Of a DNA stretch of 52,178 nt, positions 41,099 through 51,238 are shown piece after piece; within the stretch, counting starts at the first letter, position 1; every line of letters starts with the position of its first letter. A program made the translations under genes and the position numbers. The notes beneath the pieces are model-generated. The model was not told the origin of the DNA and made no database searches. It saw only the letters and a list, made by a program, of their open reading frames with translations. Location of the stretch: assembly GCA_001600495.1 (NCBI GenBank), contig BCKE01000053.1, forward strand, positions 163,006-215,183, read 5' to 3'. The stretch is from Pilasporangium apinafurcum. Its lineage: Eukaryota; Oomycota; Peronosporomycetes; Pythiales; Pythiaceae.

Positions 41099-42328
41099 TT
41101 AATAGACGTACTCATACTCCACTAAGGGTTCTTCCAAGGGTGATTCCTGCTTGGTGCGCTTGTATTTGATCTCCACGACCTTCTTCTCAATTGCAGCAAT
41201 GCGTGCAGCTTCCGAGATAATCGTCGCCATTCGTGCAGCATTCCAATGGACACGCGGGTAGGCTTTGCCCTGAATCACATCAATGAAATGATTCATTTCA
41301 TGTAAATATGCTTCACGAAACCGCTCCGGGAATGAATGCTTCAGGGTATCACTTGTCAAGCCATTACTCAACGCACGCACAAGCGTCGTTTTATGGGGAT
41401 TTTGCACCTGCAACATACCGAATTCTCCTGCGACTTCAATACGTTGGTCATATCCATATACAGCGCTTCGGCTGAGATCCATCGTGCACACCACACCTGT
41501 TCGTTCAAACTCGAGCCACACACTCGCCTTATCCATAACGTTCACAGCGCGTAATTCTGGTGCGAGGCTCGTCCCTGAGGCATACACGCGCGTCGGGTAC
41601 TCGTTGACAAGCGTGCAGACATAGTCGATGTCATGAACAGCCAAGTCATGAAACGGATCACCACCAAGTTTTAAAAACTCAATTGGTGGACACGGGTGGT
41701 CGCGAAACACCGTGTGAATGGATTGCAAATTCCCGATTGCGGCCTGATCAACACACTCACGACGCAAGGCCTCATAACTCGGATCGAATCGGCGCTGGAA
41801 CGAACAGACGAGCTTCACTTTGTGTTTGCCACATAGGCGGTAGGCAGCATCGATCTCTTCCAACGTCCCTCCAACAGGTTTCTCAATACCAATCGCTTGC
41901 AGGTTTTGACTGATCTGCGCACTGACCAATGTATCTTCGATGAGTTGCAAGTGCGTTGGTGTGGGGGTGGCGATCCAGAGCCCATCAATCGTCTTATTTT
42001 GCTGACGAAAGGCTTCATTGGCTTCCGCAATATCGCTGAAGAACTGTGTATTGTACTGCTCTTCTAATTGATGACGAATGGGTATAGCGGTGGCTGAATC
42101 GATGATGCCAGCGATGACAACGCGCGGATCACGTTGCATTCCCGTTAAACGGATCTGCCCCATGCGACCAGTGCCGACCACCACCATGTTGAACTTCTTT
42201 GTTGGGGAAGTGGTAGATGATGAAAACGCAACCGATCGACACAGCAGATGGTTCGCTGTAGCGCGTGCGCCACGATTGCTCATGCTCTGGAGACGTGAGA
42301 GGGTGGTGTTGCGCAGAAAGATCGCCAT
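41099..42328 (-). CDS. Gfo/Idh/MocA oxidoreductase, myo-inositol 2-dehydrogenase-like
   Basis: 409 residues from the ATG at 42326-42328; a Met 20 codons upstream is in frame, but the chosen start gives a better targeting sequence (MAIFLRNTTLSRLQSMSNRG), Arg/Ser-rich and without acids. The Rossmann motif follows at about 48 (VVVGTGRMGQIRL), then EKPVGG with the conserved Lys, and the HDIDYVCTLV helix that carries the catalytic Asp/His pattern of inositol dehydrogenases. Expected reaction: NAD-dependent oxidation of inositol or a related polyol. Mitochondrial location is inferred from the N-terminus. Oomycetes commonly have such bacterial-like inositol enzymes. Confidence 0.85.
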   Translation of the reverse strand: MAIFLRNTTLSRLQSMSNRGARATANHLLCRSVAFSSSTTSPTKKFNMVVVGTGRMGQIRLTGMQRDPRVVIAGIIDSATAIPIRHQLEEQYNTQFFSDIAEANEAFRQQNKTIDGLWIATPTPTHLQLIEDTLVSAQISQNLQAIGIEKPVGGTLEEIDAAYRLCGKHKVKLVCSFQRRFDPSYEALRRECVDQAAIGNLQSIHTVFRDHPCPPIEFLKLGGDPFHDLAVHDIDYVCTLVNEYPTRVYASGTSLAPELRAVNVMDKASVWLEFERTGVVCTMDLSRSAVYGYDQRIEVAGEFGMLQVQNPHKTTLVRALSNGLTSDTLKHSFPERFREAYLHEMNHFIDVIQGKAYPRVHWNAARMATIISEAARIAAIEKKVVEIKYKRTKQESPLEEPLVEYEYVY

Positions 42329-42889
42329 TGTGTATGTCAGGTTGGCTGCTTTTTCGATAGTGATTAAACTTTCTTTTTTTTTTGACAACCGACTCTACAC
42401 TATTTGATGAGTATTTAATACTTGCAATTTCGTGTGATAATTATCTCTTCATATAAGAACAATTTAGGAGCTTTGCTATTTGTATCACACTCAATTCTAT
42501 GACAATGCAATTGACTTTATTAGTGTAGACATGGAAATGCAAAAATGTGCTTTTATAGAAAATGACTAAAGAGAGGGTTGAGTGTCAATAGGTGATGAGC
42601 TCCAGTTCAAAACTGGAACCACAAATCCATGGCGACAAGCCTATTTATCACTTCATAGGACAAGAACAACTCTGTTCCATGCGCTAAAACCAGGACGATG
42701 GTAGCATTCGCTATTGGCCTGCTTTCATTGTTGCACAGCTTCAAGGAAGGTGATGAATTAATGCTATATTTAAAGAAAGTATCGCGAGATGCAACAAAAG
42801 ATGGTTGAAATAGTGCAATTAAGAATGAAACTCTAGTAAAAATGTGAAGCAATATTTCAATACAATCCTGTGTGTTGGTACATGCTCTT
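42329..42889. other. intergenic, nothing recognised
   Basis: 560 bp between two minus-strand genes; AT-rich at 42410-42560. It contains the promoter of the dehydrogenase and the 3' region of the ABCF gene. No further feature seen. Confidence 0.4.
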
Positions 42890-44641
42890 CTATTTCTTCT
42901 TTTCCTTCTCGTACTCGGAGTAGTTGCCGTCAAAGAACACCACCTTCCCATTGTCCTCAAACGAGATGATGTGCGTACAAATACGATCCAAGAACCATCG
43001 GTCATGGGAAATCACCATTGACACGCCGTTGAACTCTGTCAGTGCCGCTTCAAGCGACCGCAGCGTATCCACATCCAAATCGTTCGTTGGTTCATCAAGC
43101 ATGATCACATTGTGGCCGCCGAGCAGCATCTTGGCTAAATGCACGCGGTTTCGTTCACCTCCACTCAAACTCACCACTTTCTTCTCCTGCATTGGACCTC
43201 TCAAATTGAAACTCGCAATATATGCGCGTGTGTTGATGCGATCATTACCGACTTCCACGAATTCGTTATCATTTGAGATTTCTTCATACACGGTTTTCCT
43301 GGAACTCAACTCGTCACGACTTTGACTGACAAATCCTAACGTCACGGTCTTGCCCAGCTCCACACTACCCTCGTCCGGTGACTCCACACCTGAGATGATC
43401 TTAAACAACGTACTCTTTCCCGTGCCATTCCCGCCGACAATGCCGACAATTGCATGCGGCGGAATCTCAAATGATAAATTAGAGAACAACACACGGCCAT
43501 CGTCCAGCACCTTCTTGAGATTGTTAACCTTGATCACTTTGTTCCCGAGCCGTGGACCAGCGGGGATCACGATCTGCCCTTCCTCCACGCGAGCAGACGC
43601 GCGAGAGCCGCTACTCTCCAGCTCCTGCAGTTTCTTCAGTCGTGCTTTGTTCGCCTTCTTACTGCCTTGATGAGTCTGCGACCATTCCAACTCCGAAGCG
43701 ATCTGTTTCGCGCGAATGGCGTCACTCTTGCGTTGCATGTTTAATCGGTTGCGGCGTTGCTGCAGCCACTTTGTGTAGTTGCCTTCGTACGCGTACGTCT
43801 CACCACGATCCAATTCGAGCACCCATCCGGCGACATTATCCAAGAAATACCGATCGTGTGTAATCGACAGCACTGTGCCTTTGTAATTCCGCAAGAACTC
43901 CTCCATCCATGCAACCGATTCTGCGTCCAAGTGGTTTGTCGGTTCATCCAGCAGCAGCATATCCGGTTTCTCCAGCAATAGTCGACATAATGCCACACGA
44001 CGTCGCTCACCACCAGAGAGGACCGTTACATCAGCATCTCGTGGTGGTACACGCAATGCTGCCATAGCCTTCTCGACCTCGTGCGACAAATCCCAACAGC
44101 CTAATTGTTCGATTCGGTCCTGTAACTCCGCTTGTTGCGCTAGTAACGTGTCAAAATCAGCATCTGGCTCGCCCATAGCCATGGATATTTCGTCGAATTT
44201 CTGTAGCAGTTCCTGGCTTTCCTTCAAACCATCCATAATGTTTTCGTACACTGTTTTTTCTGGGTCCAGGTACGGTTCCTGCTGCAAGTAGCCGATCTTT
44301 AAACCATCTTTGACCCACCGCTCGCCATCAAACTCCTTTGAGGCTCCAGCGATGACTTTCATCAGCGTGGATTTACCACTACCATTGGATCCCAATACAC
44401 CGATCTTAGCGCCACGCAAGAATCCGAGACTCACATGTGCAAAGAGTTTCTTGCCGCCTTGGATGGTCACGCCAACATCCTTCAAGTGGCAGACGAAATC
44501 GCCCGGTACACCGCCACCCGCGTTGGAACCGGTATTGCTGTTAGCGGCTGGTGCAGCAAAATGCCGCGTAAGGTGATGAGGAATACGGCGGTGGGAGTGC
44601 CATGCAACAGAACGAAGTGGCAGCGTAGCTCTTCGCATCAT
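42890..44641 (-). CDS. EttA-like ABCF ATPase with presequence
   Basis: 583 residues from the MM pair at 44636-44641. Two ABC cassettes with no membrane segments: Walker A GSNGSGKST and GGNGTGKST; signatures LSGGERRRVAL and LSGGERNRVHL; Walker B LLLDEPTNHLD and IMLDEPTNDLD. The inter-domain linker (RKSDAIRAKQIASELEW) and the end after FDGNYSEYEKEK match bacterial EttA, which gates the first translocation step on ribosomes under low energy. The N-terminal 35 residues (MMRRATLPLRSVAWHSHRR) are basic and without acids, pointing to mitochondria (inference), where it would act on bacterial-type ribosomes. Confidence 0.92.
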   Translation of the reverse strand: MMRRATLPLRSVAWHSHRRIPHHLTRHFAAPAANSNTGSNAGGGVPGDFVCHLKDVGVTIQGGKKLFAHVSLGFLRGAKIGVLGSNGSGKSTLMKVIAGASKEFDGERWVKDGLKIGYLQQEPYLDPEKTVYENIMDGLKESQELLQKFDEISMAMGEPDADFDTLLAQQAELQDRIEQLGCWDLSHEVEKAMAALRVPPRDADVTVLSGGERRRVALCRLLLEKPDMLLLDEPTNHLDAESVAWMEEFLRNYKGTVLSITHDRYFLDNVAGWVLELDRGETYAYEGNYTKWLQQRRNRLNMQRKSDAIRAKQIASELEWSQTHQGSKKANKARLKKLQELESSGSRASARVEEGQIVIPAGPRLGNKVIKVNNLKKVLDDGRVLFSNLSFEIPPHAIVGIVGGNGTGKSTLFKIISGVESPDEGSVELGKTVTLGFVSQSRDELSSRKTVYEEISNDNEFVEVGNDRINTRAYIASFNLRGPMQEKKVVSLSGGERNRVHLAKMLLGGHNVIMLDEPTNDLDVDTLRSLEAALTEFNGVSMVISHDRWFLDRICTHIISFEDNGKVVFFDGNYSEYEKEKKK

Positions 44642-44687
44642 GTTTCTTGATCTTGGTTGGTCAGAATGACAACCAACACAGCACAAT

Positions 44688-44733
44688 ACCGGTATACCGT
44701 TACTTCAGTTATATATGTACCGGTATAATACCG
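44688..44733. promoter_or_regulatory. two ACCGGTATA-type motifs upstream of the ABCF gene
   Basis: ACCGGTATACCG (44688-44699) and ACCGGTATAATACCG (44719-44733) lie 47-92 bp before the ABCF start in a divergent gap of 430 bp. They resemble the site at 18865-18878. Confidence 0.3.
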
Positions 44734-45070
44734 ATTAATTAATTATTGATGAAGATCGCGATGCCACCCAATTGACGAAGTGACTGGAGTGAACTGACTG
44801 CGGAAATGGTCACATTGTATATGGATCGTTTGAAGCGAATGGGTCCTGCTCACTACCACCTAGCGCCTCCAATCCACTCTGCCTGTCCCTGCATATTAGA
44901 CGCGAAGAAATTTCGAACATTCTTCAGCGAGTAGCACACGAAAAACTGACTACCTTTTGGAGTTGGAGAGGAGCGCATTTCACTATCGGGAAGAGGGACC
45001 AGAAGAGCATCTAGTTCTTTTCGAACCAGAAAAGCGCTTGAGTAAGGTATATAGTGGGCGACAAAATAGC

Positions 45071-46015
45071 ATGCCGGAGTCAGCAGCGCGGAGGAACGCA
45101 GTATGGCCGCGCAATTCCAATTCTGCAATTCTTCTTCTAGCGGTGTTTCTGTGGTCTTCAGTCTTGTATGCAGGTGTTCACCCCGTCACAGCGTTAGCAA
45201 GTGATAACAGTGAGACTTTGTGCAGTGTCAAGGAGTGTTTGATGTTGAACGGTACGACCTGCGACCGTACTTCGAATGCGGACTGCCCTGTATGCTTGCG
45301 GTACCAGAATAACCTCGATCTCTACTACTGCACGATTGTCACTCGGAGCACAAAGGAATGCCCGGCCAATTACACGTCATGTAGTAGTGAGAGCGCTTCC
45401 GCCTCAGAAGTAGAATCAGATGGCGAGATTGCTTCAGAAGCCACGACACCGCCAACTAGTTCCAGTACTTCGACGCCTAACACTGCAACGGAAGTGCTTT
45501 CTACTGGTGGGACATCGTCGACATCTTCCGACACAACAAACCGTGGAGGCATGTCACTGTGGACTATCATCACGATCGCAACTGTTGGTGGGGCAGCTTT
45601 GGGTTTCATCGGTGCGGTGATCTCGAACCGCGTGCAACGCACGCGCAACAGATCTCGACGAGCAAAATCGTCACAATCGGACTTCGATTCACCCGTCGCA
45701 ATGCTCGCTACTCCAGATGCTAGTATTCATGTATACAAACCAGATATGGGGCGTGCAGTAGGTGGAGGTGGCGGCGTCAAGGCTAATTATCATCAACAAC
45801 ATCGAAGAGACTCGACTGGGACTAATCGATCCAAAAGCGGTAATGCAGGCTCGTTCCTGAATACTAACAACTGCACATCGACCGTTGGAACAAATGATCC
45901 AACGCTGCTGAATACAATGCTGGTCATAAAAGCAGAACAGGAACGGAGTGAAGAGAGTGAGCTCTCGACGCAGCAGCTCGTCAAGTGGAAGAAAAATTTC
46001 ATCCTCGAGCTATGA
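45071..46015 (+). CDS. type I membrane protein with Cys-rich ectodomain
   Basis: 314 residues from the ATG at 45071; an upstream in-frame ATG at 44957 would add 38 charged residues and spoil the signal peptide. A signal peptide (hydrophobic core AILLLAVFLWSSVLYAGV) is followed by an ectodomain with eight Cys in about 75 residues (CSVKECLMLNGTTCDRTSN, CPVCLRYQNN), a Ser/Thr-rich stalk likely to be O-glycosylated, one membrane span (LWTIITIATVGGAALGFIGA) and a 110-residue basic, Ser/Asn-rich cytoplasmic tail. A cell-surface role is likely. Family not recognised. Confidence 0.75.
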   Translation: MPESAARRNAVWPRNSNSAILLLAVFLWSSVLYAGVHPVTALASDNSETLCSVKECLMLNGTTCDRTSNADCPVCLRYQNNLDLYYCTIVTRSTKECPANYTSCSSESASASEVESDGEIASEATTPPTSSSTSTPNTATEVLSTGGTSSTSSDTTNRGGMSLWTIITIATVGGAALGFIGAVISNRVQRTRNRSRRAKSSQSDFDSPVAMLATPDASIHVYKPDMGRAVGGGGGVKANYHQQHRRDSTGTNRSKSGNAGSFLNTNNCTSTVGTNDPTLLNTMLVIKAEQERSEESELSTQQLVKWKKNFILEL

Positions 46016-46090
46016 GAGAAAGTTGTCTATATTTGTTCTGGATGTGTGACAAGTTCTTTTGAAATAAATAAGAAGAATGGAGACCCACCT

Positions 46091-46849
46091 CTAGGACCCT
46101 CTGACCGATATAAAATGCCATCCCCTTGTTCCTAGACTACTATTAATGATAGGTAGCAAACTCTTCTTCTTGGACGCGCAGAAAGAACACAAAGGTGAAG
46201 AAAAGCACCACATAGAATATACATTGAAGGGATGACCAATGAATACGGCACCAGTGCTGCCATTGGTGAAATTGGACGGCATGACGACGACATGGGTAAA
46301 TGCAGCACCTATGTAAATGGGTAGAACGCATGAGCGGTACATCCTCATCCATACTAACTGGACAGAAATACTATACCGTTTCACTCTGGTATGAAGTACT
46401 GTAATTACTTGCATTATCTGCATTCGCATCGTTCGTCTTGCTTCTTGTCTCGGCCAAGTTGCTTCGACCGTGTCATTATCAGTGCTGGGATCATGATGAA
46501 CAGATATCCGTATTTCGTGCTCGGACGATGGTACTAATGCTTCCACCGCAGTATATTTTCCACTATCTGGTTGACAATCCTTAGTATTAGCAGCAGTAGT
46601 AGTAGTAGTAGTAGTGGTAGTGCGGAGCGAGTCTGGTAGCTGTAGCAGCAGTTCTTCTAGCGCTCGATTCCTTGTCATAGTGTATCTGCCCGTCAGCAAT
46701 GGTTCCCGACACATGGGGCAGGCATCTGCCTTTGCCAGCGCTGCGTCGAGACATGCTACACAGAAGCTTTGCCCACAGCATGTCGTCAGCATAGGGCGCG
46801 TCAGCCTATCCAGGCAAATCGGGCATTGCCACACGAGACTTGCCTCCAT
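46091..46849 (-). CDS. RING-finger protein
   Basis: 252 residues from MEASLVWQCPICLDRL (an ATG 14 codons upstream is in frame). A C3HC4-type RING lies at residues 9-50: CPICL, CCGQSFCVACL and CPMCREPL, so an E3 ubiquitin ligase is likely. A Thr run near residue 80 is coded by an (AGT/ACT)n microsatellite at 46590-46620. After residue 150 the frame is less convincing (hydrophobic, Cys- and Met-rich), and another frame is also open at 46143-46352; an intron or a different C-terminus is possible. Confidence 0.65.
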   Translation of the reverse strand: MEASLVWQCPICLDRLTRPMLTTCCGQSFCVACLDAALAKADACPMCREPLLTGRYTMTRNRALEELLLQLPDSLRTTTTTTTTTAANTKDCQPDSGKYTAVEALVPSSEHEIRISVHHDPSTDNDTVEATWPRQEARRTMRMQIMQVITVLHTRVKRYSISVQLVWMRMYRSCVLPIYIGAAFTHVVVMPSNFTNGSTGAVFIGHPFNVYSMWCFSSPLCSFCASKKKSLLPIINSSLGTRGWHFISVRGS

Positions 46850-47324
46850 GTATGCAGCCAATCGCCAGGAAAAATCAAGAAGAAGCGTCAAAAAGGTCCA
46901 AGCCCAGCAATTGGAGAATCAGATGTTTCTCAGATCTAATATGACAACCTAATCGAATGGGTCAAATCGCAATGTAAATAAAACCCAAAAAATTACCAAC
47001 TTGTTGTGTTTTTCTGGTATTGTTCTGTGTACTCGAAATTGTGACAGAGAACGAGCGGTGCCATTGTCTATTGCCTTTTCAATGCTGCTGTCGATTACCA
47101 GCATACGAACTAACTGTGTGGACGCGTTTGAGAGACTCGTAGAGTCTCCTGCTGCTCACGCATACTCCTACACTCTATTATCCTCGTCATTCACCTCACA
47201 AGAACAAGTCGTGCATCGGCCACACACACTAGATCGATGAACCAGGAACGCAAGCGCGACGAGCAGGAAGGCTGATGCAACAGAAGATGCATTCAAGTGC
47301 TCAATCGTCACCATGAAGTAGTTG
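46850..47324. other. intergenic, nothing recognised
   Basis: About 475 bp between the RING gene and the Fanzor1 pseudogene. The left end of the Fanzor element may lie here, but no terminal repeat was identified. Confidence 0.3.
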
Positions 47325-49151
47325 ACACTCTGCCACAATCCCGTCATCCAGCAAGAAGTAAATGAGCGAGTACTGACGGTGAAGTAAGTCCAGATCGAAG
47401 CCTGGCACGTCGCGAACCTATATGTGTTTCGCTGTTTCCAGGACAACATCCCGTTGCCGGAACTCATCATGACGCTTTTTACAGATGCTATACTGGGGTA
47501 CTTTTACAACCAAATAGCAAACCAGCAAAAGCGTGCAGCAATAAAGATAAAGATCTTAACGACACACTTCTGATTTACTGAGCGCAGCGACAGTTATTTG
47601 CGGACGAGTACTCGGCTCCACAAATGTCCAATGTCTCTCACACTCTCATTGAATCGGCAAGCACTATGTTTGTGAACGTGACAAACCACATTGTACTAAA
47701 CTTTGACCGACGACTCCATTATTATATCAAGTTTCGCTATGGAAAGAATGGCGCAGAAGTGGAAGCATTAATATCAAGCTGTTTTCGCAAAGATGGAGAG
47801 TTTCCGAGTGAAGAGACTGAGCTTCGCGGGTGGCTGGAAGTGTATCTACCATCTCAATTGACGATAAAAGCGAATCTTTCTCACTTTCTGAGCAAGACGT
47901 ACGAAATGCTGCAGTACAGGGAGTTTGGAACGTTGGAGGAACCAAAGTTGGCGGGGTGCCATGTATTCTCGTTACTGTCAATGTCGACATCCTTCGTCCC
48001 AGCGCACATCAAGATCAGTATGAGTGTCCTACATGAGACGAGTGTGCGCATCCCGCGAACACGAAAGATCAATGTCTTCTCTGTTACTTCAAGCGACAAG
48101 AACAAGTCTCATCCAATAAACAAAGAGTTTCGAGTCATGTGGGACAAGCTTTGGAACAAGGGATTTCACATTCGCAAATTCGCGTACCAGATCACGACCA
48201 ATGGCTACAGCGCGTCTTTACTCCAGCAGCATTCCGCGAAAGAGAAAGACATGACGGTATCACTTGACAATTACGTTCCCGATACTGTCGTTGGGATCGA
48301 CTCTGGCATGCGATTGCTTTGCATTGTCATTCATGTGCGAGAAGTTGATGTGAAGAAGGAGAAAGCCAAGTGCAAAAAAAGGGAAAGCAAGCAAAATAAA
48401 ATGAACGAGTCGAAGAAGAACAGCGAAAGGAGCGGAAGAAGAAAGGAATAAGGGACGCAAGCAAGCCAGCAACCAGTGGTATGATATTCAACAGATATCT
48501 ACGCGGGAGTGCAGGCATCTCACTGGGATGAACAAGTATACGTTCTGTCACGAGAGTTTGAAACAGAAGGAACACGAGTACGCTAGGATCGTTTGGGAGA
48601 CGGCTTTGTTCAAGATGGCGTCGTACGACCAGTATACAACAAGCGTCAAGTATGTCCGGAGATATCTCGATTTCATGGTGAACTTTTGCGCATTGCATCC
48701 ATTTCGTGAATGGCGTTTCCTTCAGTTCAGATTTAGTCCGAAGACGTTGGCACATTTGACAAAGCAGTTGGTACCCACATCGAGTCCTCAGATTTCCATT
48801 GCCGTCGGTGACTGAAGTCGACAGAACTTCATCAAGTGTCATGCGGACGGACCCGTGAAGCGCTTCACACATGATCTGGCAAGGCACGCGACCGTGCTGT
48901 AGGTCGCTGAATACCGCACGAGTCGGCGGTGCTCTGAGTGATATCAGCAGCTTGAAAATATGGCATTCCTGATAAGGAAAGCTGATGGAAGTGCAGACGT
49001 CAAGCTCTCCCATCAGGTTCTCCGCTGCAACAACAGCGAGTGCAGAATCACATGGGAGCGAGATGTCAATGCATCGAAAAACATTCTTACACTCGCCATG
49101 TGTCTCCTACGTAGACTTTCAAGACCACTCGAGTTACGACGAGAAGTATAG
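47325..49151 (+). pseudogene. full-length Fanzor1-type nuclease gene, broken by stops and frameshifts
   Basis: The N-terminal part is read in one frame (IEAWHVANLYVFRCFQDNIP, resembling the copy at 9.1 kb) with stops at 47385 and 47571. The frame then shifts: 47591-48451 encodes the middle (MFVNVTNHIVLNFDRRLHYY) up to RuvC-I, VVGIDSGMRLLCIVIHV, with the first catalytic Asp. After another shift near 48450 the rest reads YARIVWETALFKMASYDQY, then RuvC-II/III: AEYRTSRRC, LRCNNSEC and WERDVNASKNIL, with stops at 48813, 48900 and 48939. The total of about 600 codons fits Fanzor1 length. The first zinc-finger CxxC is damaged. It is a dead but complete element gene. A minus-strand frame over 47168-47470 is a shadow. 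Confidence 0.75.
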
Positions 49152-49181
49152 AGTGTAGTAAGAGTATCCATAGACAGCGGG

Positions 49182-49216
49182 AGAGATTAAATCTCTTAAA
49201 CGTGTCCACACGGTTT
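49182..49216 (+). ncRNA. tandem stem-loops after the Fanzor1 pseudogene
   Basis: AGAGAT-TAA-ATCTCT (49182-49196) and, directly after it, TAAACGTGT-CC-ACACGGTTTA (about 49196-49216, one bulge) can fold 30 bases past the stop. The position equals that of the hairpins behind the copy at 9.9 kb. This may be a decayed omega-RNA scaffold or an element end; expression is unknown. Confidence 0.35.
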
Positions 49217-49811
49217 AGTCCGTATTCTGGCAACTGTCAGAACTGTGGACCATCTAAAAGGACCAATCACTTGGATGCAAATAGGAGTTATGAAACTCTA
49301 GTGCAGAACTTTCTCAACATATATTATCCGCAAAAGTCCCATGTAACGACTATGGTGGAATAAAAAATAGCTTTTTGTCTACCGCATTTCTATCACATGT
49401 GAGCAGTGGTTATGACTGCCAGCGCTCATGAAAGTGAGTGATCACAATATTCGTCGAAGACTCGCAGATCTTTTAAGTGTAGTGGGTTGCTTTCATCTTT
49501 TCACTTGCGTTTTGACATTCATACATTATTCACCCTACGGTCAGTAAGCTGGACAAAGAGAGAGAGAAAAAACATCAAACCAAGCGTGGTGACGAATTCT
49601 TGTGTTGGCTTCCCTACCAGCCTGTTGGTCCATGCAGTGGAGGTACATTTTACAAGCTCAGTCGATCCGTCCCACCTGTCTGGAGTGAATGTAAGTTGAA
49701 TGCACAACACGATTAATGTGGATACATTCATCTGATTTACAACTGATATGTATCATATTGATCTTTCAATGCTGTCCATACGAAACAGTCCATTCTTGTT
49801 TTGATCACCAA
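49217..49811. other. intergenic
   Basis: About 600 bp before the zinc-finger repeat gene. No coding sequence recognised. It should include the right boundary of the Fanzor1 element and the promoter of the downstream gene. Confidence 0.35.
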
Positions 49812-51009
49812 ATGACCGTTCATGACATGGTAAAGACGATAAACAGCACTGAAGAGCAGGATGAAAAGCAAAAACAACAACCGCGTCCACGCCGAGCACG
49901 GACCGCAGCAAGACGATGTGATTTCCCGTCCTGCCCAAAAACAGCGAAAAGCGGTGGATTTTGTATCGCACATGGTGGCGGCAAGAAATGTGCGGTTGAA
50001 GGCTGCACTACTAGTGTCGTGAGTCGAGGGTATTGCGTTATGCATGGCGGTGGGAAACGCTGCCAACGGGAAGGATGTCCGAAAAGCGCTCAGACTGGTG
50101 GGTTTTGTTGGATCCACGGTGGCGGAAAGAAATGTGACCATGCAGGCTGCACCAAGCGTGCACAGAGCGGTGGTGCATGCTTCGTTCATGGTGGGTGAAT
50201 TAGTTGGTTTTGTGGCGTTTACTGTCTCTTCTGGAATGTGTTATAATGATACTTCATTATTTGCCTTTACCTCAGGTGGTGGTAAGCGCTGCCGCATTGA
50301 AGACTGTAACAAGTTGGTTCAGTATGATGGACTCTGTGTCTCACACGGTGGATATCGCAAGTGCCTCTCTATTCGTTGCAACAGCAAAGCACTCGCGAAT
50401 CGATATTGTCACGCACATGGAGGAAATGCCCAATGTCTTCGAAACAACTGTAATCGTAAGCCTGTCAGTGGGGGTTACTGTAGCAACCACAGATCTGCAC
50501 CATCACTAGTAGTTGCTGACGCTATACCCCGCATTTCCAGTCCTATGACGTCTGCACAATACCAAAAAACAAATGCACGCCTGCGACCTGATCCTCACAA
50601 GCCGTTCATGATTGCGCCTTCAAACTTTACCACAATCAAGAGAGCTTTTGCTACCAAAGATGCTGACTACCTACCTGCAGAGCCAACTTGGAGAGTTGGA
50701 TTTGGTTATCGAAGAACCCAAAGTGATAGCATCGCAGACACGCACCACGGCAATCGCATCCGTTTACCTCCTCTGAAATCATTCACCGCGTCTACACGAG
50801 ACTGGAGCCCAAGCGGAGTGATGATGAGTCTATCACCACAAAGAACGATGTTCCAGTCACCATTGCGACTTCAGGAACATATCAGTTTAGAAGCGACTGG
50901 GTCGCCACCTATGCAAAGAAAATGTAAAGTATTACCATGTCATCGGTTTGCCAAGAGGAATGACAAATGTTTATTCCATAATATCATCACAACAAGCGAG
51001 TCATTATAG
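49812..51009 (+). CDS. WRKY19-like zinc-finger repeat protein, two exons
   Basis: Exons 49812-50190 and 50276-51009 (85-bp GT-AG intron, phase 1) give 370 residues. After a basic leader come seven tandem units of the pattern C-x4-C-x8-C-x2-H, linked by GGGKRC-like joints: CDFPSC, CAVEGC, CQREGC, CDHAGC, CRIEDC, CLSIRC, CLRNNC. The intron splits the joint between units four and five, and the reading frame is kept exactly (VHGGGKRC). A lone, degenerate unit (CKVLPCHRFAKRNDKCLFH) closes the protein. This repeat is typical of oomycete and plant WRKY19-like proteins, probably DNA- or RNA-binding nuclear regulators. The middle 150 residues are disordered. Confidence 0.88.
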
Positions 51010-51129
51010 CACAGATGCACTCCATTTACTATCTTTAAATATATAATTATCCACGTTTGAGTGGACATGTGCCTTGGATCGATCATGATAAGGATGTGTT
51101 GCATTCCTGCGCCTAAGGAAATCCTCATA

Positions 51130-51238
51130 GATGCCAAAGATACCAAAGTACCGGACACCTACTCCCTCTTGGGCCTATAACACCAGTAAANCTGGCAGGA
51201 CTCCTCGAAGAAGGCGACTTCGATATTTTTTTGNTTTA
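51130..51238 (-). ncRNA. 3' region of the Fanzor2-like gene with small stems (candidate omega RNA)
   Basis: Directly behind the stop of the gene at 51239, TCGAAG (51205-51210) pairs with CTTCGA (51218-51223) and CCAG (51183-51186) with CTGG (51192-51195). Two ambiguous bases (51191, 51234) fall in this stretch. By analogy with TnpB/Fanzor2 loci the guide scaffold should lie here. The evidence is position plus weak structure only. Confidence 0.3.

Noticed and set aside
46587-46620. (AGT)n tract as a regulatory repeat
   Set aside because: It lies inside the RING gene and encodes a Thr run; an ordinary microsatellite.
47168-47470. 100-codon minus-strand frame that looks like a small membrane protein
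   Set aside because: The opposite strand encodes the Fanzor1 N-terminal part over much of this interval.
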